Part shown: positions 1 to 6,512 of the stretch, one piece after another
How the letters are laid out: each line of letters begins with the position of its first letter
Position numbering within the stretch: position 1 is the stretch's first letter
Origin: Lachnospiraceae bacterium UBA7188
GTDB lineage: Bacteria; Bacillota; Clostridia; Lachnospirales; Lachnospiraceae
Reading direction: 5' to 3'
Assembly: GCA_002490995.1 (NCBI GenBank)
Contig: DKVC01000232.1
Location: 44,660-62,278 of the forward strand
DNA length: 17,619 nt
Notes under the pieces: model-generated
The model's database searches: none
What the model saw: the letters and a program-made list of their open reading frames with translations, nothing else
Told to the model about the DNA's origin: nothing
Made by a program: the position numbers and the translations under genes

Positions 1-15
1 TTATAGGCTGATATA

Positions 16-24
16 ATTATACCA
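16..24 (-). promoter_or_regulatory. Possible extended -10 promoter reading out of the window
   Basis: On the minus strand the sequence reads TGGTATAAT, a perfect TATAAT at 16-21 with an extended -10 TGN. No good -35 is visible 17 bases upstream (GTATAT). It would start a transcript leaving the left edge, downstream of the radical SAM gene. The rest of 1-156 is AT-rich, has TTTATTTGA-like repeats on the minus strand, and shows no convincing gene or terminator. Confidence 0.35.
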
Positions 25-156
25 CCATGGACTACAAAATATACCAAAATTCTGAGATGACAAGGGCACCAGGCAAAACAAAGAAATAAAGGCTTCAAAT
101 AAACAGCTCAAATAAATGTCTCAATGTAAAGGTTTCAAGACCTACAGCACAATTCA

Positions 157-2310
157 TTACATTGCTCCCTCCCTGGGTTCGAAGCATATCCCGCCTCCAA
201 ACCTGGCAGCCCCGCAGCCCTGGCATTTCTCCCTGCAGTTTGCTGAGACCTCTTCCCGTTGCGCCTTCTCCCACTCTCCTTTCAGGAATTCCTTCGTGAC
301 GCCGCAGTCGATAAAGTCCCAGGGCAGAATTTCATCCAGGGGCCGCTGCCTGTGGGCATAAAAATCCACGGACAGCCCGCATTCTTCTATCGTTTCCAGC
401 CATCTGTCATTGTCATAATACTCCCCCCAGGCATCGTAGAAGCCACCCTTTTCATAAACCCGCCGGATGACCTGGCACAGGCGCCGATCCCCTCTGGCCA
501 GCACGCCTTCCATGACGCTGGCATCCGCCTCATGCCAGTTGTACTTAATGCTCTTCTGGTTCAGCTGCTCCGAAACAGCAGTGCGCGTCTGATATGCTTT
601 CTCCAGAAAATCCTCTTTGGTGCACTGCGGCGCCCACTGAAAAGGGGTAAAGGGCTTGGGTACAAAAAAGGAAGTGCTGGCCACAATCTGGACCCGGCCG
701 CCGCTGCGCTTTTCCTTCGGCACCGTTTCGAAATAAAGCGCGGCTATTTTATTGCAAAGTTCCGCAATCTCACGGATATCCTCCGGTGTCTCCGTGGGCA
801 GCCCCAGCATAAAGTAAAGCTTTACCCGGCTCCACCCGCCCTCAAAGGCAAGCCCCGCGCCTTTCAGGATGACATCCTCGGTCAGTCCCTTATTGATCAC
901 ATTCCGCAGTCTCTGGCTGCCGGCCTCAGGCGCAAAGGTCAGGCTGGATTTCTTCACATCCTGGACCTTGCTCATGACATCCAGGGAGAAGGCATCGATA
1001 CGCAGGGAAGGCAGCGATATATTTACATGCTGTCTCCCGCACTCTTCTATCAGGAAATCAACCAGCTCCGGCAGCCTGGAATAATCACTGGAGCTTAAGG
1101 AGCTTAAGGAGATTTCCTCATGCCCGGTATTTTTCAGAATTTCCAGTGCGTACTTTTTTAAGTCTTCCACATCCCGCTCCCGCACAGGACGGTACAGCTG
1201 ACCGGCCTGGCAGAACCGGCACCCGCGGATGCATCCCCTCTGGATTTCCAGGACAGCCCTGTCCTGGGTGACTTTGATGAAAGGAACCACCGGTTTTGTC
1301 GGATAGCTGACTTTTGTCATATCCATGACGATTTCCTTCTGAATCACAGCCGGTATGCCGTCCTCCAGAGGAAAGAAACGCTCAATGGTACCGTCTTCCT
1401 TATATTCCACATCGTAGAAACGCGGCACATATAATCCTGGCAGCCTCGCCGCGCGGCGCAGAAATTCCACCCGTCCCAGCTTCTGTTTACGGCATTCCTC
1501 GTAAAGGGTGAAAAGCTCACGGTATCTCGTTTCACCCTCACCGATATAAAATATGTCAAAGAAATCCGCCAGCGGCTCCGGATTATACGTACAGGGACCG
1601 CCGCCGATGACTATGGGACAGTCTTCTCCGCGCTCCGCAGCGAGAATTGGAATCCGGGACAAATCCAGCACCTGCAGAATATTCGTGTAGCACATTTCAT
1701 ACTGTATGGTAATCCCCAGAAAATCAAATTTCTCAATAGGGTCCTGAGATTCCAGGGCAAACAGCGGTATCTGCTCCCTTCTCATAATGGCATCCAGATC
1801 CACCCAGGGCGAATAGACCCGTTCGCACCAAACATCCTCCATGGCATTGAAGGTGTCATACAGAATCTGCAGGCCCAGGTGCGACATGCCGATTTCATAG
1901 ACGTCAGGAAAACAGAAAGCAAAGCGGATGCTTACCTTTGCAGGGTCCTTCATAACAGCGTTATACTCTCCGCCGATATAACGGGCAGGTTTCTCCACAG
2001 TCATCAAAATATCGTCACTCAGAGCCAGTTTCCTACCGGAAAGTACTTCCTTCATAGAATCTGCTTCTGTAACCTGACCTGTTTCCATGGAGAGACCTGC
2101 TTCCATGGTCTGCTCTGATTCTATGGAGTGCTCTGCTTCCATGGCCTGCATTGTTTCCGTGGAGTGCTCTGCTTCCATGGCCTGCATTGTTTCCGTGGAG
2201 TACTCTGCTTCCATGACATGTAATGCTTCCGTGGAGTGCTCTGCTACCCTGGCCGGCCCTTCCTTCCTGGAACATTCCTCCTCTGTATGCGAACTGCACA
2301 ATTGCTGCAT
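157..2310 (-). CDS. TIGR03960-type B12-binding-like radical SAM protein with repeat-extended N-terminus
   Basis: A 717-residue radical SAM protein of the TIGR03960 (YgiQ-like) group; its reaction is not established. Residues about 93-300 are the cobalamin-binding-like region (FPDVYEIGMSHLG, VIGGGPC, IGEGE). The radical SAM cluster motif CIRGCRFC gives C360, C364 and C367, followed by a barrel with SLSSLSSSDYS, FAPEAGSQR and LYFMLGLPTE. A C-terminal cysteine cluster (C692, C696, C699, C708) may bind metal. The family normally begins near RKLALSDDIL, here residue 93, so about 90 residues are extra. The start at 2310 is supported by AGAGGAG about 7 bases upstream, whereas the internal Met86 (2055) has no good SD. 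In many Clostridia a DUF2344 (TIGR03936) gene follows directly, but none begins within the remaining 156 bases. The family call is firm. Use of the full extension rests on the SD alone. Confidence 0.93.
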   Translation of the reverse strand: MQQLCSSHTEEECSRKEGPARVAEHSTEALHVMEAEYSTETMQAMEAEHSTETMQAMEAEHSIESEQTMEAGLSMETGQVTEADSMKEVLSGRKLALSDDILMTVEKPARYIGGEYNAVMKDPAKVSIRFAFCFPDVYEIGMSHLGLQILYDTFNAMEDVWCERVYSPWVDLDAIMRREQIPLFALESQDPIEKFDFLGITIQYEMCYTNILQVLDLSRIPILAAERGEDCPIVIGGGPCTYNPEPLADFFDIFYIGEGETRYRELFTLYEECRKQKLGRVEFLRRAARLPGLYVPRFYDVEYKEDGTIERFFPLEDGIPAVIQKEIVMDMTKVSYPTKPVVPFIKVTQDRAVLEIQRGCIRGCRFCQAGQLYRPVRERDVEDLKKYALEILKNTGHEEISLSSLSSSDYSRLPELVDFLIEECGRQHVNISLPSLRIDAFSLDVMSKVQDVKKSSLTFAPEAGSQRLRNVINKGLTEDVILKGAGLAFEGGWSRVKLYFMLGLPTETPEDIREIAELCNKIAALYFETVPKEKRSGGRVQIVASTSFFVPKPFTPFQWAPQCTKEDFLEKAYQTRTAVSEQLNQKSIKYNWHEADASVMEGVLARGDRRLCQVIRRVYEKGGFYDAWGEYYDNDRWLETIEECGLSVDFYAHRQRPLDEILPWDFIDCGVTKEFLKGEWEKAQREEVSANCREKCQGCGAARFGGGICFEPREGAM
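2035..2250 (-). repeat. 36-bp in-frame minisatellite, about six units
   Basis: Tandem 36-bp units encode twelve-residue repeats: MEAEYSTETMQA, MEAEHSTETMQA, MEAEHSIESEQT and MEAGLSMETGQV at residues 33-80 (2071-2214). More degenerate units flank them (RVAEHSTEALHV, TEADSMKEVLSG). The 36-mers at 2125-2160 and 2161-2196 are identical, which suggests recent duplication. The peptide is acidic and low in complexity. It lies before the conserved radical SAM protein core. Confidence 0.9.
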
Positions 2311-2317
2311 GAAAATT

Positions 2318-2324
2318 CTCCTCT
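2318..2324 (-). promoter_or_regulatory. Ribosome binding site deciding the long radical SAM start
   Basis: AGAGGAG on the minus strand lies about 7 bases before the ATG at 2308-2310. It is the only strong SD near either candidate start, so the repeat-bearing N-terminus is probably translated. Confidence 0.7.
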
Positions 2325-2401
2325 CTCACTGAAATAGTGTAATGTATCGCAGGAGTGCTTACTTTTTATAGTTTTAAGCAATACAAATTGATATGTGCTC
2401 C

Positions 2402-3664
2402 TTACCTGCACGCCTCTTTCATACGTTTCACATCCGCTCCGGTTACCGCCCGATTGGAATACCTGGCCTGCTCATATATATCTGACATACCCCGGGTCTC
2501 CAGCTTCTGCTCCCACTCTTTTGCGGTATAGATATCCATACGGTTCCTGTCCTCCTCCGAAAGCCGGGGAGATGAAGACAAAAGCTTCTTCTTATACAGT
2601 TTCCGGATTCGTTCGTGGGGAGACAGGGCGTTTAACAGGCTCTGCCGCTTCCGATCAGGGTTGCGCTCCAGTTCGCATTTTTCCCGGAAATCACAGGTAT
2701 CTCCCGTCTCCAGGCCGCGTTCCCTGTGTAAATGCAGATTCAGATACTGCCGAATCAACAGGAACAGCTTTACCAGGGACAGGACCACTATCCCGCAGAT
2801 TACGATAATCAGGACTGCAATGGCAATGACCTCCAGTACCTTCCATAACCAGAAGGGTTCCGCTGCCTCAGGAAGCGTCATTTCCTCCATATTATCCTGC
2901 TGAAGCTCTTCGATAATCGGTATTTCGATTTTTTCTGTGGGTTCCTCGGCTTTCCCCGAAAACAGAAAGCGCAGAAAACGGAGAAGAAGGGCCTTGAGGG
3001 GCTGCAGGATACCGGCCAGCCACGCAAACTGGGAGCTGAGCACCAGAATCCCCGCCCCCAGCAGCGTATAAGCCAGCACAAGCCCCATTCCGGAGTGAAA
3101 CATTTCCGCCGCTGGCAGGAATCCGGCGCTGCTCTCGTTTACGGAGAGGAAATTCAGATAGTGCTCAATATAATAAACGATAAAGTACAGGGAAATTGCC
3201 GCAATCAAAGCGATAACATGATAATTATCCCAGCCCCGAACCTCCAGATAATGGACAAAAAAGGCTGAAAACGCCGCTATTCCCACACCTGCCGGCAGAT
3301 GCATTCCATTTGAAAAAAGCTCGTCATGCTTCAGGCGCAGGATATGGGAGTACAACAGATATCCCGCCGCACAGAGAATACACACAGCCTTTCCCGCCGG
3401 AAAAGACACCGGCACCAGCAAGGAAAGCGCCGCCACTGCCAGGTGCAGCAGCACAAAAGGAAGCAGATGTCCCGCTGCACATCTGATCAGGAAAAAGAAA
3501 AAGGGAAAAAGGCTGCACAGTGCCCAGGCCAAAAGCATGGGATTTCCCTCGCCTGTCAGATATCTGGAAGCCCCGCCAACAATCAGAGCCAGCGGAAAAA
3601 GCATCCAGTGATTCATCTGTTCCGTCAGAATTTCATTTACAAATCGAATTTTACCAATCTTCAT
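2402..3664 (-). CDS. Polytopic membrane protein with DUF4129-like C-terminus, no transglutaminase domain
   Basis: A 420-residue integral membrane protein of unknown function, third in the MoxR-DUF58 operon. About seven hydrophobic segments lie between residues 19 and 212, then a charged acidic loop (about 225-265), then one more membrane helix (about 275-303) and a soluble basic tail. The tail (IRKLYKKKLL, YTAKEWEQKL, IYEQARYSN) resembles DUF4129. The usual partner has TgpA-like membrane helices, a transglutaminase core, one helix, then DUF4129. Here only about 50 non-conserved residues occupy the transglutaminase position, with no visible Cys-His-Asp core. The ATG is preceded by AGAGGTG. The gene begins 62 bases after the DUF58 stop and is probably co-transcribed. 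The layout is seen directly; the DUF4129 assignment is by motif resemblance. Confidence 0.85.
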   Translation of the reverse strand: MKIGKIRFVNEILTEQMNHWMLFPLALIVGGASRYLTGEGNPMLLAWALCSLFPFFFFLIRCAAGHLLPFVLLHLAVAALSLLVPVSFPAGKAVCILCAAGYLLYSHILRLKHDELFSNGMHLPAGVGIAAFSAFFVHYLEVRGWDNYHVIALIAAISLYFIVYYIEHYLNFLSVNESSAGFLPAAEMFHSGMGLVLAYTLLGAGILVLSSQFAWLAGILQPLKALLLRFLRFLFSGKAEEPTEKIEIPIIEELQQDNMEEMTLPEAAEPFWLWKVLEVIAIAVLIIVICGIVVLSLVKLFLLIRQYLNLHLHRERGLETGDTCDFREKCELERNPDRKRQSLLNALSPHERIRKLYKKKLLSSSPRLSEEDRNRMDIYTAKEWEQKLETRGMSDIYEQARYSNRAVTGADVKRMKEACR

Positions 3665-3726
3665 TTCCCACCTCTGCCCGCGTCATCGGACATTCTAACT
3701 TGGTTGCAGTCACTTCCTTAGGAGCC

Positions 3727-4851
3727 TTACTCTTCAAAATGAACCACATCAATACAGTGCTCCAGTGCAGGTGGCAGTTCCGGATCCTTACTGGCGGAGG
3801 AAGGATAAAACCACAGAAACGGATTTCCGGAAGCCTGATATCTGGTCAGAAGCTCCACAAAGTCGTCATACTGGTTCGGCGCCACAAAATAAGTGAATGT
3901 GCCCTGGCTTTTCTGAAACAGAAGTTCTTCAAAATGTGCCCTGAAATCTGCCGCAGGCTGTTCCGTATCAATTCTGGCCAGTCCGCGGTAAATGGTATCC
4001 ATCTGCCCCTGCCCTGCCTTCGGATGGATGGACAGCGGACTTCCGGTGACTATATCCACGCCGTTGCCGTGACAGGACACCTGAACTCCCTGCCGCAGAA
4101 ACAGCTGGCACAGAGAAGCCACAATGCGCAGGGTCATCTCCACGGCGGCTTCCTTTTTCAGGATGTTGTCGTCCTGTATGTTGAAGAATATCCGGACGCT
4201 TTTCAGGGAAGTATAATTTCTCTGGTTTACCTTGAACTCCCCTGTTTTGGCGGTGGCTTTCCAGTTGATGCTCCGCATGTCGTCATAGGGCTGATACTCG
4301 CGGATTCCCCGGTACTCAAAGGGATCCTCCTGCAGATGGCGCCTGGAAAGCATCTCTCCGTTCATCTGAATCAAAGACCGGCGCAGACGGGCGGCATCAT
4401 ATGGCCTGGGGTACACATAGAGCTCCGTCTTCACCTTTTTATCCGCCGTCAGCTGGCTTAAGAAAAAAAGATCCGATGCAACCAGGCTGACCTCATCTAT
4501 GGTATAATATCCCCGCCTTCCGCCCCGGAACTTCAAAGTGCGGGTCACCCTCTCCCCGCCGCCAATGCGGAATATGTCGTTGCGATAATACTGGTCTGTG
4601 GTTCGGGAACCTTTTTCGTTTCCGAAGACCAGATGTCTGTCCGTCTTAAACTTTACCTTCAGCATGGACAGGGGAAGCCTTTTTTTATTTTCAATGATTT
4701 CCTTCAGTTCTCCCTGGTCTCCCTCAAAGATCGGTTCTTTTCCAAAGCTGACAGAGACATACAGCGACCGCTGCCACAGCTTTTCATAGACACTTTTCTG
4801 CACCACAAGAAGGAAGAAGCCAATGAGGCCGATACCTAATATTTTTATCAT
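3727..4851 (-). CDS. DUF58 domain protein
   Basis: A 374-residue DUF58 protein, partner of MoxR AAA+ ATPases. The DUF58 signature is at residues 176-210 (FEYRGIREYQPYDDMRSINW, then KATAKTGEFKVNQ), leading into a vWA-like fold. One N-terminal membrane helix (about 2-18) is visible where many relatives have two. The middle (about 30-150) is beta-rich. The start codon overlaps the moxR stop by four bases (ATGA), so translation of the two is likely coupled. In studied MoxR/DUF58 systems the proteins are linked to envelope or stress functions, but the substrate here cannot be deduced. The family assignment is secure. Confidence 0.94.
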   Translation of the reverse strand: MIKILGIGLIGFFLLVVQKSVYEKLWQRSLYVSVSFGKEPIFEGDQGELKEIIENKKRLPLSMLKVKFKTDRHLVFGNEKGSRTTDQYYRNDIFRIGGGERVTRTLKFRGGRRGYYTIDEVSLVASDLFFLSQLTADKKVKTELYVYPRPYDAARLRRSLIQMNGEMLSRRHLQEDPFEYRGIREYQPYDDMRSINWKATAKTGEFKVNQRNYTSLKSVRIFFNIQDDNILKKEAAVEMTLRIVASLCQLFLRQGVQVSCHGNGVDIVTGSPLSIHPKAGQGQMDTIYRGLARIDTEQPAADFRAHFEELLFQKSQGTFTYFVAPNQYDDFVELLTRYQASGNPFLWFYPSSASKDPELPPALEHCIDVVHFEE

Positions 4852-5798
4852 TTCCGAAACTCCTCAGTGGGAACGGGAGTGGAGGCAAGGATGGCTTCCA
4901 CCCGTTTTACAGTGCCTTCCGTGCCGCCTGCCCCATAACCCAGTACGATCCTGTGGGCAAGTACGGGCACCGCCAGCGCTTTGATGTCATCCGGCGTACA
5001 GTAATCCCGCCCCTCCAGCCAGGCGTAGGCCTTTGCGCAGCGAAGCAGGGCCAGGTTGCCCCTGGGGCTGACCCCAAGCAGGATTTCATCGCCTTTTCTG
5101 GTAGCTTCCACGATATCTACCATATACTCCCGCACACAGGGGTGCACGAATACACCGGCAGCTTCCGCTCTTGCCTTTGCCAGATCCTCCAGCGCCAGCA
5201 CACTTTCCAGCTCCGCCAGAGGCTCTCTGTCCATATATTTCTCCAGAATGGCAAGCTCCTCCGCCCTGTCGGGCAGCCCCATGGAAAGCCGCATCATGAA
5301 ACGATCCATCTGGGCTTCGGGCAAAGGAAAGGTTCCCGTAGTTTCCACAGGATTCTGGGTGGCTATGACGAAGAAAGGCGTTCCGGGGACATAGCTTTCA
5401 CCGTCGATTGTCACCTGCCGCTCTTCCATGCATTCCAGCAGGCCTGCCTGGGTCCTGGGCGTGGCGCGGTTAATCTCGTCCGCCAGCAGTATGTTGGTAA
5501 AGACCGGACCCTTACGCAGTACAAATTCATTCTTCTGACGGTCAAATATGTTCAGGCCGGTGATATCGCTGGGCAGCAAATCGGGGGTAAACTGGATTCT
5601 GGAGAAGTCGGCACTGATGCTTTTGGCCAGGGTCTTTGCCAGCTTCGTCTTGCCTGTGCCGGGAACATCCTCCAGCAGTACATGTCCGTCAGCCAGCAGT
5701 GCCGTCAGCAGCAGTTTGACAGTCTGTTCTTTTCCTACAATTACCTTTGCGATATTGGAGAATATCTTCTCTCCCCACGCTTTTCCGTTGATCTCCAT
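4848..5798 (-). CDS. MoxR-family AAA+ ATPase
   Basis: A 316-residue MoxR ATPase, presumed chaperone or remodeller for the adjacent DUF58 protein. Walker A is GTGKT (47-51), Walker B is ILLADEIN (103-110), sensor 1 is ATQNP (146-150), arginine-finger candidates are in DRFMMR (165-170) and sensor 2 is SPRG (244-247). The open frame extends to an ATG at 5888, but I prefer the ATG at 5798. It has AGAGGG about 9 bases upstream, gives the normal family length, and begins just before the conserved helix. The ATG at 5888 has a poor SD, adds 30 basic non-conserved residues, and lies upstream of the proposed -10 (5879-5884). It is the first gene of a three-gene operon and divergent from the small plus-strand gene. 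Confidence 0.94.
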   Translation of the reverse strand: MEINGKAWGEKIFSNIAKVIVGKEQTVKLLLTALLADGHVLLEDVPGTGKTKLAKTLAKSISADFSRIQFTPDLLPSDITGLNIFDRQKNEFVLRKGPVFTNILLADEINRATPRTQAGLLECMEERQVTIDGESYVPGTPFFVIATQNPVETTGTFPLPEAQMDRFMMRLSMGLPDRAEELAILEKYMDREPLAELESVLALEDLAKARAEAAGVFVHPCVREYMVDIVEATRKGDEILLGVSPRGNLALLRCAKAYAWLEGRDYCTPDDIKALAVPVLAHRIVLGYGAGGTEGTVKRVEAILASTPVPTEEFRK

Positions 5799-5807
5799 GA
5801 TTCTTTT

Positions 5808-5813
5808 CCCTCT
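5808..5813 (-). promoter_or_regulatory. Ribosome binding site deciding the moxR start
   Basis: AGAGGG on the minus strand lies 9 bases before the ATG at 5796-5798. This favours the internal start over the one at 5888. Confidence 0.6.
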
Positions 5814-5878
5814 TTTCTGCCGGGTGGCTGGCCCGTGCGTTTCTTCCTGTTTTTGTCTGTGTCCAAATAACTTCTTCC

Positions 5879-5887
5879 ATTTTATCA
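5879..5887 (-). promoter_or_regulatory. Extended -10 promoter for the moxR operon
   Basis: The minus strand reads TGATAAAAT, that is TAAAAT at 5879-5884 with an extended TGN. No convincing -35 is visible. The predicted leader before the ATG at 5798 is about 70 bases. It lies in the divergent intergenic region shared with the plus-strand gene, whose own promoter I cannot place. Confidence 0.45.
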
Positions 5888-5950
5888 TAATCCGGCGCCA
5901 AATGCCATATTTTTAAATAAGCTTCCGAAAGTCTTTTGAGGTATTTTTCT

Positions 5951-6337
5951 GTGAGTGATGTAACGATGGAACAAAAACTTAGACTGGTACAGCAGGTGCG
6001 CTCAAGGTATCATGAAAATCAGTATGATCTGTCTAACAGAGAACGGATATTATATGGAAAAACCAGCTCCGGATTGCAGGATGAAGGCACCCTCCGCTAT
6101 GGGGAGCCGTATTATGAGGATACAGCGCGTCCTGAGGAAGTGTCGTTTTCCTTCTTGAAATTCAGGATGTGGATTGCTCTTTTTCTGGTGACGGCAGTAA
6201 TCGTTATGGACAGGAATCATATGGAAGTGGCCGGAATCACCGCAGAGAAGATATTTGAGGTGATTTCGGCCGACTACGAAGACGTAATAGAAACCTGGGC
6301 GGAAGCGTTGACAGGCGCTCCATCTGACCGAAAATGA
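5951..6337 (+). CDS. Small single-pass membrane protein, unknown function
   Basis: I do not recognise this family. The product has about 128 residues: a charged, presumably cytoplasmic N-terminal half (QQVRSRYHENQYDLSNRERI), one hydrophobic helix (FRMWIALFLVTAVIVM, about residues 71-86), then an acidic C-terminal segment of about 40 residues. The GTG at 5951 is chosen because GAGGT at 5938-5942 lies 8 bases upstream. An ATG at 5966 (MEQKLRLVQQ) is a plausible alternative, and a TTG at 5936 is unlikely. It is the only plus-strand gene, divergent from the moxR operon and converging with the helicase. It is judged real because no gene occupies the opposite strand and the peptide has a coherent soluble-membrane-soluble plan. 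Confidence 0.72.
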   Translation: MSDVTMEQKLRLVQQVRSRYHENQYDLSNRERILYGKTSSGLQDEGTLRYGEPYYEDTARPEEVSFSFLKFRMWIALFLVTAVIVMDRNHMEVAGITAEKIFEVISADYEDVIETWAEALTGAPSDRK

Positions 6338-6374
6338 AACAGTCCTCCTTCTCTTTCGATTCCATTACAGGTTT

Positions 6375-6395
6375 CTACGTATCGAAGATACATAG
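6375..6395. other. Short hairpin after the small membrane gene
   Basis: GTATC-GAA-GATAC at 6379-6391 is a perfect five-pair hairpin. After one mismatch it is extended by CTA/TAG (6375-6377 and 6393-6395). No T-tract follows on either strand, so it is not a typical terminator. Confidence 0.5.
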
Positions 6396-6411
6396 TAATC
6401 AGAGAGGATAT

Positions 6412-6508
6412 ACTGTAGACCGTCAGGATTTGCAGTGATGCCTTTGGGAAAATATCTGGCTGGCGGTCTACAGTCAGGATGTACTGCAAATTTAATTGGC
6501 GTGCAGTA
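6412..6508. repeat. Interleaved inverted repeats between converging genes
   Basis: There are three perfect pairings. ACTGTAGACCG (6412-6422) pairs with CGGTCTACAGT (6464-6474). TTTGCAGT (6429-6436) pairs with ACTGCAAA (6483-6490). TACTGCA (6482-6488) pairs with TGCAGTA (6502-6508). The first two cross, giving pseudoknot topology, and the second and third exclude each other. A direct repeat TCAGGAT occurs at 6423-6429 and at 6474-6480. The tract lies between the small gene's stop and the helicase's stop. Confidence 0.7.
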
Positions 6509-6512
6509 TAAA

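Noticed and set aside
1087..1117. Short direct repeat GGAGCTTAA in the radical SAM gene
   Set aside because: It encodes the conserved SLSSLSSSDYS segment of the family, so the repetition follows from the protein sequence.
2033..2329. A 98-codon minus-strand frame across the minisatellite (repeats of the HGSRALHGNNAG type)
   Set aside because: A repeat period divisible by three keeps other frames open automatically. It has a GTG start without an SD and runs into the conserved radical SAM coding frame.
3520..4461. A 313-codon plus-strand frame antisense to the DUF58 gene
   Set aside because: It spans two genes on the other strand, shows no domain, and DUF58 is certain on the minus strand.
5799..5888. 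N-terminal extension of the MoxR protein from the ATG at 5888
   Set aside because: Poor SD, basic non-conserved residues, and the codon lies upstream of the proposed -10. The ATG at 5798 has a good SD and gives the family length.
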